This document shows, piece after piece, positions 8,871-15,954 of a stretch of DNA of 38,094 bases. Position 1 is the first letter of the stretch; each line of letters starts with the position of its first letter. This stretch comes from Magnetospirillum sp. (GTDB taxonomy: Bacteria > Pseudomonadota > Alphaproteobacteria > Rhodospirillales > Magnetospirillaceae). The stretch is taken from NCBI GenBank assembly GCA_016195125.1, contig JACQAD010000173.1, positions 1 through 38,094 on the forward strand. Direction: 5' to 3'. The notes beneath the pieces are model-generated. The model was not told where the DNA came from. It saw only the letters and a program-made list of their open reading frames with translations, and did not search any database. The position numbers were made by a program, and so were the translations under genes.

Positions 8871-9382
8871 CCGGCCTTGGCGGTCTTTTTAGGTGTCTTC
8901 TTCTCCGCCGGCTTATCCGCGCCGGCGGCCTCGGTACAGGCGGGCATGTCCAGGGGCTTGCCGATGACCTCGCCGGCCAGATGGTGGAGCTGGGCCGGAC
9001 TGGCGGCGACCGCCCGGTCGAACAGGGGGGCGTTGATCTCGCAATAGCCCTCGGTCTCGTGAACCCGCACCGATTCCCGATTGGTCAGCACCGTGTTGAA
9101 GCGGTCGAAACCGGCGGCACCCTTGCCGTTGCGGACGAAATAGCCGTGCATGATCTTGGCGTTATCGGACAGGGTGGCGCCGTGATGGTGGACATAGGCG
9201 CTCCACTTGCCGGGCAGCGAGGGATCGTCGCCACGGCAATTGAGGGCGGCGACCTGAAGCTGGTAGTGAAACTGGCGCAATTGTGCCGCCCTGATCTCTT
9301 CCGGCGAGCCACACACCGACTTGGCCCCGGCGGGGGCGGCGGCGACGAGGGCGAGCGCAAGGGCAAGTCGGGCAAGGGTCAA
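8867..9382 (-). CDS. secreted protein of unknown function (171 aa)
   Basis: Residues 1-20 are a clear Sec signal peptide (LARLALALALVAAAPAGA, then KSVCG). The mature protein contains about four Cys, a His-rich patch (AYVHHHG near residue 65) and the segment HGYFVRNGKG. It ends in a Lys/Pro/Ala-rich tail that looks disordered. I recognise no family. The Cys and His content fits an oxidising periplasm and possibly metal binding, but that is only a suggestion. It is convergent with the nuclease-like gene (stops overlap) and lies 57 bp downstream of the glycosyltransferase on the same strand. Confidence 0.65.
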   Translation of the reverse strand: MTLARLALALALVAAAPAGAKSVCGSPEEIRAAQLRQFHYQLQVAALNCRGDDPSLPGKWSAYVHHHGATLSDNAKIMHGYFVRNGKGAAGFDRFNTVLTNRESVRVHETEGYCEINAPLFDRAVAASPAQLHHLAGEVIGKPLDMPACTEAAGADKPAEKKTPKKTAKAG

Positions 9383-9439
9383 GGCGCGGTTCCCAGGTCA
9401 ATCAAAGGGGCGCCAGTGTGAGTCCTCGTCGGGCAAAGA

Positions 9440-10456
9440 TCAACACGCTCGTGCGTGTCGGGTGAGGGGGCGCAGATATCCCAGGAATTCCGCCGCGACC
9501 CGGTTCCAGGAAAAGCGGGTGGCGTAATGGCGGCATTCGACCGGCGAGATGGTCAGGGCCCGCATGGCCGCCGCCCGCAGATCGTGGTCCAGCACGCCGA
9601 CCGGGGCGCCGCCGATCACGTCCAGGGGGCCGGGGACCGGAAAGGCGGCGACCGGCACCCCCGAGGCCAGCGCCTCCAGCATTACCAGCCCGAAGGTATC
9701 GGTCAGGCTGGGGAAGACGAAGACATCGCCGGCGGAGAAGGCCCTTGCCAGTTCGCCATCGCCGTTGACGATGCGGAAATGGGCGTCGGGAAAGCGCTTC
9801 ATCAGCCCGGCTCGGGCCGGGCCGTCGCCGATCACCACCTTGGAACCGGGCAGGTCCAGGGACAGGAAGGCGGGCAGGTTCTTCTCCACCGCCACCCGGC
9901 CCACATACATGAAGATGGGCCGCGGCAGGTCGAGGAAATCCTTGCCCATGGGCCGGAAGGTGGCGGTATCGACGCCGTGGGACCAGGCGGCGGCGGCGGT
10001 GAAGCCCATCTGGGTCAACTCGCGATAGACCGAGGGCGACGGGCACAGCACCGTCGACGAGGCGCCGTGAAAGCGCCGCATCACCCAATAGGGCCAGGAC
10101 AGCGGTACACCGGTACGGGCCCGGACATATTCGGGAAATTTGGTGTGGTAGGCGGTGGTGAAGGGCAAGTTCTTCTTACGGCACCACGACCGCGCCGCCC
10201 AGCCCAGCGGCCCCTCGGTGGCGATATGGATGGCGTCGGGCGCGAAGTCGGCCAGCATCCGCCCCAACCGGGCACCGGGCAGCAACGACAGGGGAATCTC
10301 GGGATAGGACGGGCAGGGGATGGTGGTGAAGGCCGAGGGTTCCATCACACCGACCCGGTGGCCCATATCCTCCAGCGTCCGGCTCAGGGTGGACAATACG
10401 CGGACCACGCCGTTGCGCTGCGGGGTCCAGGCGTCGGTGACCAAGGCGATGCGCAT
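9440..10456 (-). CDS. GT4-family glycosyltransferase
   Basis: The protein has the two Rossmann halves of GT-B enzymes. The N-terminal half begins MRIALVTDAWTPQRNGVVRV, with a Gly-rich acceptor loop. The C-terminal half contains MYVGRVAVEKN, GDGPAR and the retaining-enzyme motif FPSLTDTFGLVMLEALASGVPV, which holds the E-X7-E nucleotide-sugar-binding pattern. It most resembles the MgtA/PimB-type subgroup that transfers mannose or glucose to lipids using GDP- or UDP-sugars; the substrate cannot be read from sequence. The start at 10456 is preferred over the ATG at 10468 because GGAGAG lies at the right distance before it. The murI reading frame runs into this gene in a different frame (see murI). 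Confidence 0.85.
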   Translation of the reverse strand: MRIALVTDAWTPQRNGVVRVLSTLSRTLEDMGHRVGVMEPSAFTTIPCPSYPEIPLSLLPGARLGRMLADFAPDAIHIATEGPLGWAARSWCRKKNLPFTTAYHTKFPEYVRARTGVPLSWPYWVMRRFHGASSTVLCPSPSVYRELTQMGFTAAAAWSHGVDTATFRPMGKDFLDLPRPIFMYVGRVAVEKNLPAFLSLDLPGSKVVIGDGPARAGLMKRFPDAHFRIVNGDGELARAFSAGDVFVFPSLTDTFGLVMLEALASGVPVAAFPVPGPLDVIGGAPVGVLDHDLRAAAMRALTISPVECRHYATRFSWNRVAAEFLGYLRPLTRHARAC

Positions 10457-11177
10457 CCGTCTCTCCATGTTTGCAGGAGAGGCCTAGGCCCGGCTGGGCG
10501 CAATCCACCAGGGTGACGCCGGGACCGGCCAGGCGGGCCAGGGCCGGGGCCAAGAGCGGGAAATGGGTACAGCCGAGGACCAGGCAATCGGCCCCTTCGC
10601 TCTGGTCGAACAGCGGGGCGAGATAGTGGCGGGCGACGCTTTCGACGATGGGGCCGTCGGTCAGGCCTTCCTCGGCCAGGGCCACGAACAGCGGGCAGGG
10701 AATACAGCGGACCTGGGCGTCGTCGCGCCGCTGGGCGATGGCGCGCTCATAGGCTTCCGAACGGCAGGTGCCCTCGGTGGCGGCCACCAGGATCCGGCCG
10801 CTGGCCGAGGCGCGGGCGGCACCGGCGGCACCGGCCTCGACCACGCCCAGCACGGGCAGGTCGGGAAAGCGCTCGGCAATGGCGTCCAGGGCTACCGCCG
10901 AGGCGGTGTTGCAGGCCACCACCAGCGCCTTGATTCCCGTCTCAACCAGAAATTCAGCCGCCTGAACCGCATAGCGCGTCACGGTGCGGGGTGATTTGGT
11001 GCCGTAGGGTTGGCGGGCCACGTCGCCAAGATAAAGCAGATGCTCGTTTGGCATGGCCTTGCGGATGGCCGCGGCGACAGTCAGGCCGCCGACGCCGGAA
11101 TCAAAGATACCGATTGGATATGTCGCGAGTACAGGATTGTCTGAGGTGAACACTGTCGTGTGACGTCCCGAAGTCAT
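10176..11177 (-). CDS. murI: glutamate racemase with altered 3' end
   Basis: MurI makes D-glutamate for peptidoglycan. The first ~225 residues are a normal racemase: IGIFDSGVGGLTV (Asp26, Ser27), the first catalytic Cys in VVACNTAS (~89), and the second in LGCTHFPLL (~201) with its His. After GVTLVD (near 10505) the family's last ~30-60 residues are missing. The frame instead runs ~110 codons through the start of the glycosyltransferase gene, in a different frame from that gene, giving an Arg-, Gly- and His-rich tail that resembles no racemase. In another frame a TAG follows within a few codons. This suggests a deletion or frameshift at about 10480-10505. The catalytic residues are intact, but the final helix that packs on the core is gone, so stability is uncertain. 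Confidence 0.85.
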   Translation of the reverse strand: MTSGRHTTVFTSDNPVLATYPIGIFDSGVGGLTVAAAIRKAMPNEHLLYLGDVARQPYGTKSPRTVTRYAVQAAEFLVETGIKALVVACNTASAVALDAIAERFPDLPVLGVVEAGAAGAARASASGRILVAATEGTCRSEAYERAIAQRRDDAQVRCIPCPLFVALAEEGLTDGPIVESVARHYLAPLFDQSEGADCLVLGCTHFPLLAPALARLAGPGVTLVDCAQPGLGLSCKHGETDAHRLGHRRLDPAAQRRGPRIVHPEPDAGGYGPPGRCDGTLGLHHHPLPVLSRDSPVVAARCPVGADAGRLRARRHPYRHRGAAGLGGAVVVP

Positions 11178-11262
11178 TGAAATCTGCTGTTCGTCTCATG
11201 CCGTAATTGAAGAGGAGCGGAAAATTCTCGGCCTACCATGTGATTTTCCACCCCTGGAGCCT

Positions 11263-11290
11263 TGGACAGCGTGGTCAAATATCCTATAAG
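11263..11290 (+). promoter_or_regulatory. sigma70-type promoter of the sensor/MFS/partner-switch operon
   Basis: TGGACA (11263-11268) and TATAAG (11285-11290) each match the consensus at five of six positions and are separated by 16 bp. Transcription would start near 11297. This rules out start codons before that point for the first gene and supports a start at about 11360. It is the strongest promoter match I found in the window. Confidence 0.65.
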
Positions 11291-11359
11291 CTGCTTCTAA
11301 TCGCTTCGGAGGTTGGGTTCAACCGCCGACCGAGGAAAGGGAAGAGGGCGTTGGAACTG

Positions 11360-12202
11360 ATGGGGCATTCCAGTGTCGCCGGCGGATCGGGGGCCGGCCT
11401 TCCGCCGGCTCGGCCGGTGCGGTGGTCGCTTGCCCGCAAGGTCTCGCTGGCGCTGGTTTCCATTCTACTGTTCACCCAGTTGATGGCCGCCTTCTTCGCA
11501 TATTACAAGTTCGAAAGCGTTTACTCCTCCCTGGTCCAATCCCGCTACAGCTTCGTCGTCTTCACCATCAAGAAACGGGTGGAGGACAATCTCAACCTGG
11601 GGTTTGCTCTGCGTCAATTGCGCCAGGTCCAGGAAATCATCGAGCGGGAGAAATCCCGCGATGCCCAGATTCTGGCGGTCGAAGTCTACGATTTCCGCGG
11701 CGAGGTGCTGTTCGACACCGATCGCGGCGCCATCGGCACCAAGGTCGCCGACAGCCTGTTCGAGGCCATCCGCACCGGCAGTTCCCAATCCCTGTCCTTC
11801 AGCGTCATCGACGAGGACAACCTCATCGTCGGCCTGCCCCTGGTCAACAATCTGGGCAAGGTCGAGGGTGGCGTGGTGCTGCGCTATCCCATCGCCTATG
11901 TGGAAAAGGGGCTCTCCGGGCTGATGGTCCAACTGAGCAAAAGCATCGCCATGGCCGTGGCGGTGTTCTCGGTGGTGGCCGTACTCGGCCTCTATATCCT
12001 GTTCGGAGGCGTGGGACGCAAGCTGGGCAGCATGGAGCAGACCCTGACCGAGGTCATGAGCGTCGGCGGCCAGGCCATTCCCGAGGGCGGCGGCGATGCC
12101 TTCGAGGAACGCTTCGCCGAATTCGTTGCCAAGACCCGCGAAACCGTCGACCATATCCGTGACGCCACGGAAGAGGTCGGCCGCCTCGACCGGTTGCAAT
12201 AG
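11360..12202 (+). CDS. membrane sensor protein with periplasmic domain and no output domain
   Basis: The start at 11360 is chosen because the promoter at 11263-11290 lies inside the longer open frame; a TTG at 11351 is the alternative. After a ~25-residue cytoplasmic lead comes a membrane helix (~30-50, VSLALVSILLFTQLMAAFFAYY). Next is a ~150-residue periplasmic domain with a PAS/Cache-like core (AVEVYDFRGEVLFDTDRGAIG) ending in GGVVLRYPIAYVEKG, then a second helix (~200-222, IAMAVAVFSVVAVLGLYILF). The remaining ~60 residues are helical and acidic and look HAMP-like or coiled, with no kinase, cyclase or DNA-binding domain. The layout mirrors the N-terminal half of the next protein, whose gene starts 3 bp later, so the two may form a heteromeric receptor. 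Confidence 0.7.
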   Translation: MGHSSVAGGSGAGLPPARPVRWSLARKVSLALVSILLFTQLMAAFFAYYKFESVYSSLVQSRYSFVVFTIKKRVEDNLNLGFALRQLRQVQEIIEREKSRDAQILAVEVYDFRGEVLFDTDRGAIGTKVADSLFEAIRTGSSQSLSFSVIDEDNLIVGLPLVNNLGKVEGGVVLRYPIAYVEKGLSGLMVQLSKSIAMAVAVFSVVAVLGLYILFGGVGRKLGSMEQTLTEVMSVGGQAIPEGGGDAFEERFAEFVAKTRETVDHIRDATEEVGRLDRLQ

Positions 12203-12205
12203 ACC

Positions 12206-14299
12206 ATGGCCATGACCCTCGACCGCACCCGCCCGCTGTTCATCCGCCTGCTGCTGCTGGTCCTGATCGTTCTGGTGCCGCCGGTGGCGTGGGTGACCAT
12301 CGATGCCATGGCCGAGTTCAGCCAGGGTCTGATCCCGGAAATGGACAAGAAGGCCGAAACCATCGGCCGCGACCTTGAAGCGTCCATCGAGCGTGCCGTC
12401 AATTTCGGCATTCCCCTCGATAAGCTGGAGGGAATGGGTGAGTTCTTCTCTCCCGTTCTGGCGGCCAATCCTGAAATCCGCTATCTGGCCGTCACCGACC
12501 GCAAGGGGAACGTCTTGTTCATGCAGGGCATCGACAAGGCGAGCATCGAGTCCTTCTACACCTCGGCTGATTTCGGTGAGGTCGATCACGCCCATAAATC
12601 CATTCTCGGCCCCTTCATCGACATGGCCCAACCGCTGGTCACCAAGGCGGGGCGCGTCGGACAGGTTCATGTGGGCACGGACCAGGATTACGTCCGCGAG
12701 CGTCTGATGGAGATCGCCATCGATCTGGCGGTGGTGACCCTGGTGGCATTGCTGATCGCCGTTGAAATCCTCCTCTTCGTGGTGACCTTCAACATCACCG
12801 GACCCATGCGCGTGGTCGGGACCGTGATCGACAAGGTCCGGCGCGGTGATTTCGGCTTCATGGCCGGGGTTACCTCCGACGACGAGGTTGGCCGCTTCGT
12901 GCACGGATTCAACGGGGCCATCCGCTACGCCGACACGCTGTTCCGCCGTCTCGAGGCCTATCTGGACGAGGTCAAATCGGCTCATTTCGATCCGGGCGTG
13001 GTCGAGCAGGTCAGGGATATCGAATCCAGGGTGAAATTCCTGTTCCGCTTCGCCCGCACCGGCCAGCCGGAGACGGTCAACGAGCATCAGGCCACCGACA
13101 TCCGCCTGCCCCTGTTCCTGTTCGTGTTCGCCGAGGAAATCTCGCGCTCGTTCATGCCCCTTTACATCCGCGACCTCTATGCGCCCATTCCGGGCCTGTC
13201 GCCGGAAATGGTGATCGGCCTGCCCATCGCCCTGTTCATGCTGGTGATCGCCCTGGCCTCGCCGTCGGCCGCCATGCTGGCCAATCGGGTGGGAGCGCGC
13301 CGGGTCTTCCTGATCGGCCTGGTTCCCGCCACCATCGGTTTCGTCATGTCCGCCCTGGCCATGAGCGTCTACGACCTGATCCTGTGGCGAATGGCCACGG
13401 CGCTGGGATATGCCTTCATCACCATGGCCTGCCAAGGCTACATCGCCCAGGTCTCGCACCAGCAGAAACGGGCTCAGGGATTGGGCGTCTATGTGGGTGC
13501 GGTGCTGACCGCCAGCGTCTGCGGCACCGGCTTCGGCGGCGTTCTGGCCGAGCGCGTCGGGTATCGCACCACCTTCTGGGTGGCGGCGATACTGACCATC
13601 GTTACCGCCGTGCTGATCTACCGGCTGCTGGACAGCGCGCAACCCAATGCCGAGACGGCGGCGCCGCGCAAGCGCGAGTTCCTGCGTCTGCTGCGTAACT
13701 GGCGTTTCTCGGTGCTGGTGGCCTTCGCCGCCATTCCCAGCAAGATCGCGCTGACCGGCTTCCTGTTCTTCCTGGTCCCCCTGACGCTCAGCCAGAATCC
13801 CAATATCGATCTGGGCGATATGGCGCGAATCATGATGGCCTATCCCATTTCCGTGGTGCTGATGTCGCCGCTGGTGGCGCGCTTCGCCGACCATGTGGGA
13901 TGGAAGGCCGGGCTGGTGGCGGTGGGTGGACTGATCGGTGGCGCCGCCCTGGTGCTGCCCTTCTTCTGGGAGCCGGTGGTGGTGATCCCCGTTTCCATCT
14001 GGTTGCTGGGCATCTCCCAGGGTCTGTCGGCCTCGCCGCAATTGGCCATGATCCCCGATCTGTGCTGGACCGAGTGCCGGATCATGGGCCAGACCAATGT
14101 CCTGGCCTTCCTGCGTCTGGCCGAGCGGGTGGGCAGCTTCGCCGGGCCGCTGCTGGCCGCCTGCTTCATTCCCGCCTACGGCTATAACGGTGCCATCATC
14201 GCCTTGGGCGTGGTGGTGGCGGGGCTGGCCTCGGTGTTCGCGCTGTTGTCCTTCGCCTACCACGCCGGCCCCCATATCGAGACGGAGTGGGGAGAATGA
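12206..14299 (+). CDS. periplasmic sensor-HAMP-MFS transporter fusion
   Basis: The 697-residue protein joins a receptor front end to a transporter. A membrane helix lies at ~12-32, followed by a periplasmic Cache/PAS-like domain at ~33-170 (RYLAVTDRKGNVLFMQG). A second helix spans ~175-196. A HAMP-like segment follows at ~197-250 (FNITGPMRVVG, DEVGRFVHGFN), then a ~45-residue linker. From ~295 to the end there are twelve hydrophobic segments of a major facilitator domain, with a long central loop (TAAPRKREFLRLLRNW) between segments 6 and 7. The half-motif after segment 2 is [14 protein letters not shown], the MFS 'motif A' position. HAMP domains normally feed kinases, phosphatases or chemoreceptor tails, so a HAMP-MFS join is unusual. 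The sensor may gate transport, or the carrier may act as the signalling module. Its stop overlaps the next start. Confidence 0.85.
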   Translation: MAMTLDRTRPLFIRLLLLVLIVLVPPVAWVTIDAMAEFSQGLIPEMDKKAETIGRDLEASIERAVNFGIPLDKLEGMGEFFSPVLAANPEIRYLAVTDRKGNVLFMQGIDKASIESFYTSADFGEVDHAHKSILGPFIDMAQPLVTKAGRVGQVHVGTDQDYVRERLMEIAIDLAVVTLVALLIAVEILLFVVTFNITGPMRVVGTVIDKVRRGDFGFMAGVTSDDEVGRFVHGFNGAIRYADTLFRRLEAYLDEVKSAHFDPGVVEQVRDIESRVKFLFRFARTGQPETVNEHQATDIRLPLFLFVFAEEISRSFMPLYIRDLYAPIPGLSPEMVIGLPIALFMLVIALASPSAAMLANRVGARRVFLIGLVPATIGFVMSALAMSVYDLILWRMATALGYAFITMACQGYIAQVSHQQKRAQGLGVYVGAVLTASVCGTGFGGVLAERVGYRTTFWVAAILTIVTAVLIYRLLDSAQPNAETAAPRKREFLRLLRNWRFSVLVAFAAIPSKIALTGFLFFLVPLTLSQNPNIDLGDMARIMMAYPISVVLMSPLVARFADHVGWKAGLVAVGGLIGGAALVLPFFWEPVVVIPVSIWLLGISQGLSASPQLAMIPDLCWTECRIMGQTNVLAFLRLAERVGSFAGPLLAACFIPAYGYNGAIIALGVVVAGLASVFALLSFAYHAGPHIETEWGE

Positions 14300-15330
14300 G
14301 ACGCCTCGCATCCCTTGCCGTCATGCTGTGCGCCCTCTTCCTCGGGCCGATGACCGGCGGCGCCTGGGCCGCCGAACCCGCCGCCAAGCCCTACCGCATC
14401 TACATGGCGTTGTGGCGTGGCTGGGAGGATGCGGCCCAGGGCTTCAAGGATTACTTCGCCAACCAGGGCATTCCGGTAGAGCTGATCATCCGCGACGCCG
14501 GCCAGGACAAGGAAAAGCTCAAGGAATTCGTCGCCGAAGCCAAAAGCCTGCAGGTGGATCTGGTCTTCACCTGGGGCACCACGGTCACCGAGGAGATGCT
14601 GGGCCGGTATGACGATCCCGACAAGCAATCGCACATCACCAAGATCCCGGCGGTGTTCGCCATCGTCTCGCAGCCCCTGGGCGGCGTGGTGCCCAGTCTG
14701 GTCTCGTCGGGCCGCAACATCACCGGCACCACCTATCTGGTTCCCATGGAGACCCAGGTCAACCTGATCCAGTCCTATCGCCCCCTCAAGCGCCTGGGCA
14801 TGGTGTTCAATCCGCTGGAGCGCAACTCCCAGGTGGCGGTGGAGCAGCTGACCAGCATCGGCCATTCCATGGGCTTCGATCTTGTCGCCCTGCCGGTGGA
14901 TGTGGCCGAGGGCAAGCCGCGACCGGCCAGCATCGCCCTCAAGGTCGCCGAGTTGAAGGCCGCAAGGGTCGACTTCATCTATATTCCGCCGGACACCTTC
15001 CTGAACATCAACCGCGACCTGCTGACCCAGGCGGCGCTGGATCACGGCATTCCCACCTTCGCCGCCGCCGAGAATCCGGTGGTGACCTCCAAGGCCATGT
15101 TCGGCGGCGTCTACCGCTATTACACGGTGGGCCAGCTGACCGCCTACAAGGCCGAGCAGATCCTGGTTCACAAGATGGCGCCCGGCGACATTCCCATTGA
15201 TGCGCCCAAGCGTCTGTCGGTGCTGATCAATATGCCGGTTGTACGCCAGCTCGGCCTCTTCCCGCCCATGAAGCTGCTGGGGCTGGCCGAGGTGATCGAC
15301 CGCGCCGAGGGCAAGGAGATCAAGCCGTGA
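14296..15330 (+). CDS. periplasmic solute-binding protein (ABC_sub_bind family), orphan
   Basis: The start at 14296 overlaps the previous stop (ATGA) and follows TGGGGAG. A signal peptide spans residues 1-28 (LASLAVMLCALFLGPMTGGA). The mature protein has the two-lobed alpha/beta pattern of the ABC_sub_bind (PF04392-type) family. Examples are YRIYMALWRGWEDAAQGFKD at the first strand and helix, VDLVFTWGTTVTEEML, the hinge-proximal GRNITGTTYL, KRLGMVFNPLERNS, and FAAAENPVVTSKAMFGGVYR in the second lobe. The family usually delivers ligands to an ABC importer, but no permease or ATPase gene of that kind is nearby. Its tight coupling with a sensor-MFS fusion and an RsbU-type receptor suggests it presents a ligand to one of these instead, which is an inference. 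The ligand is unknown; relatives are tied to Trp or other aromatic and peptide-like compounds. Confidence 0.85.
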   Translation: MRRLASLAVMLCALFLGPMTGGAWAAEPAAKPYRIYMALWRGWEDAAQGFKDYFANQGIPVELIIRDAGQDKEKLKEFVAEAKSLQVDLVFTWGTTVTEEMLGRYDDPDKQSHITKIPAVFAIVSQPLGGVVPSLVSSGRNITGTTYLVPMETQVNLIQSYRPLKRLGMVFNPLERNSQVAVEQLTSIGHSMGFDLVALPVDVAEGKPRPASIALKVAELKAARVDFIYIPPDTFLNINRDLLTQAALDHGIPTFAAAENPVVTSKAMFGGVYRYYTVGQLTAYKAEQILVHKMAPGDIPIDAPKRLSVLINMPVVRQLGLFPPMKLLGLAEVIDRAEGKEIKP

Positions 15331-15954
15331 CCAAGCCGCTGCGGATCATCGTCTGCACCAAGATGGATCTGGCCGGGGCGCTGGTTCTCAACACCCTTCT
15401 GCCCCGTCTCGGCGATTGCCGGATCACGGTGCTGATGTCGGAAAAGACCCGGCCGGTGGAAAATTCCGTGCCGGAACTGGCCGAGATCAAATTCTTCGAG
15501 CGCGACCTGCCCATCGATATTTTGTTCCCGCTACTGGATCGGGCCGGGGGGGAGGGGGCGCCCTTGCTGACCTTCGCCGGACTGGCGGCGCGGCACGATA
15601 TCGCTATCGAGAGCATCTCCGACCTCAACGGCCCCGAGGGCGAGGCCAAGATCCGGGCCTTTGCCCCCGATCTGATCATCTCGGCCCGCTTCTCGCTGAT
15701 CTTCAAGCCCAACATCTACGAGATTCCCCATTTCGGAACCTACAACGTCCATCCGGGGGCTCTGCCGCGCTATGCCCAGCCACCGCCAATACGGCTCGCT
15801 GCCGGGCTCTGATGCCTTCGCCGCCTTCCGCGCCAAGGGGCTGAAGGTCTTCGAGCCCAAGGAATATCTCGACATTCTGGCCGGCTTCCTGCCGCCGGGC
15901 GTGGGCATGCCCGTGGCGGTGGAGAGCGCGGTCGCCACGGGGCGGGGGGGCTGA
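15327..15954 (+). pseudogene. formyltransferase-family gene with internal deletion and frameshift
   Basis: The start is a GTG overlapping the previous stop (GTGA), with AAGGAG nine bases upstream. Residues 1-~150 follow the N-terminal formyltransferase fold (LRIIVCTKMDLAGALVLN ... FAPDLIISARFSLIFK) up to YNVHPGALPRYA, where active enzymes keep Asn and His. Beyond this the family needs ~80-100 residues more, including the catalytic Asp. Here the frame instead ends within about eleven codons, at 15812. In another frame the sequence resumes as SLPGSDAFAAFRAKGLK...YLDILAGFLPPG, the typical C-terminal end of this family, and reaches a stop at 15954 that overlaps the next start. A deletion of a few hundred bp near 15780 therefore joined the two ends out of frame. 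Substrate is unknown; relatives formylate sugars or amino compounds. Confidence 0.75.
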
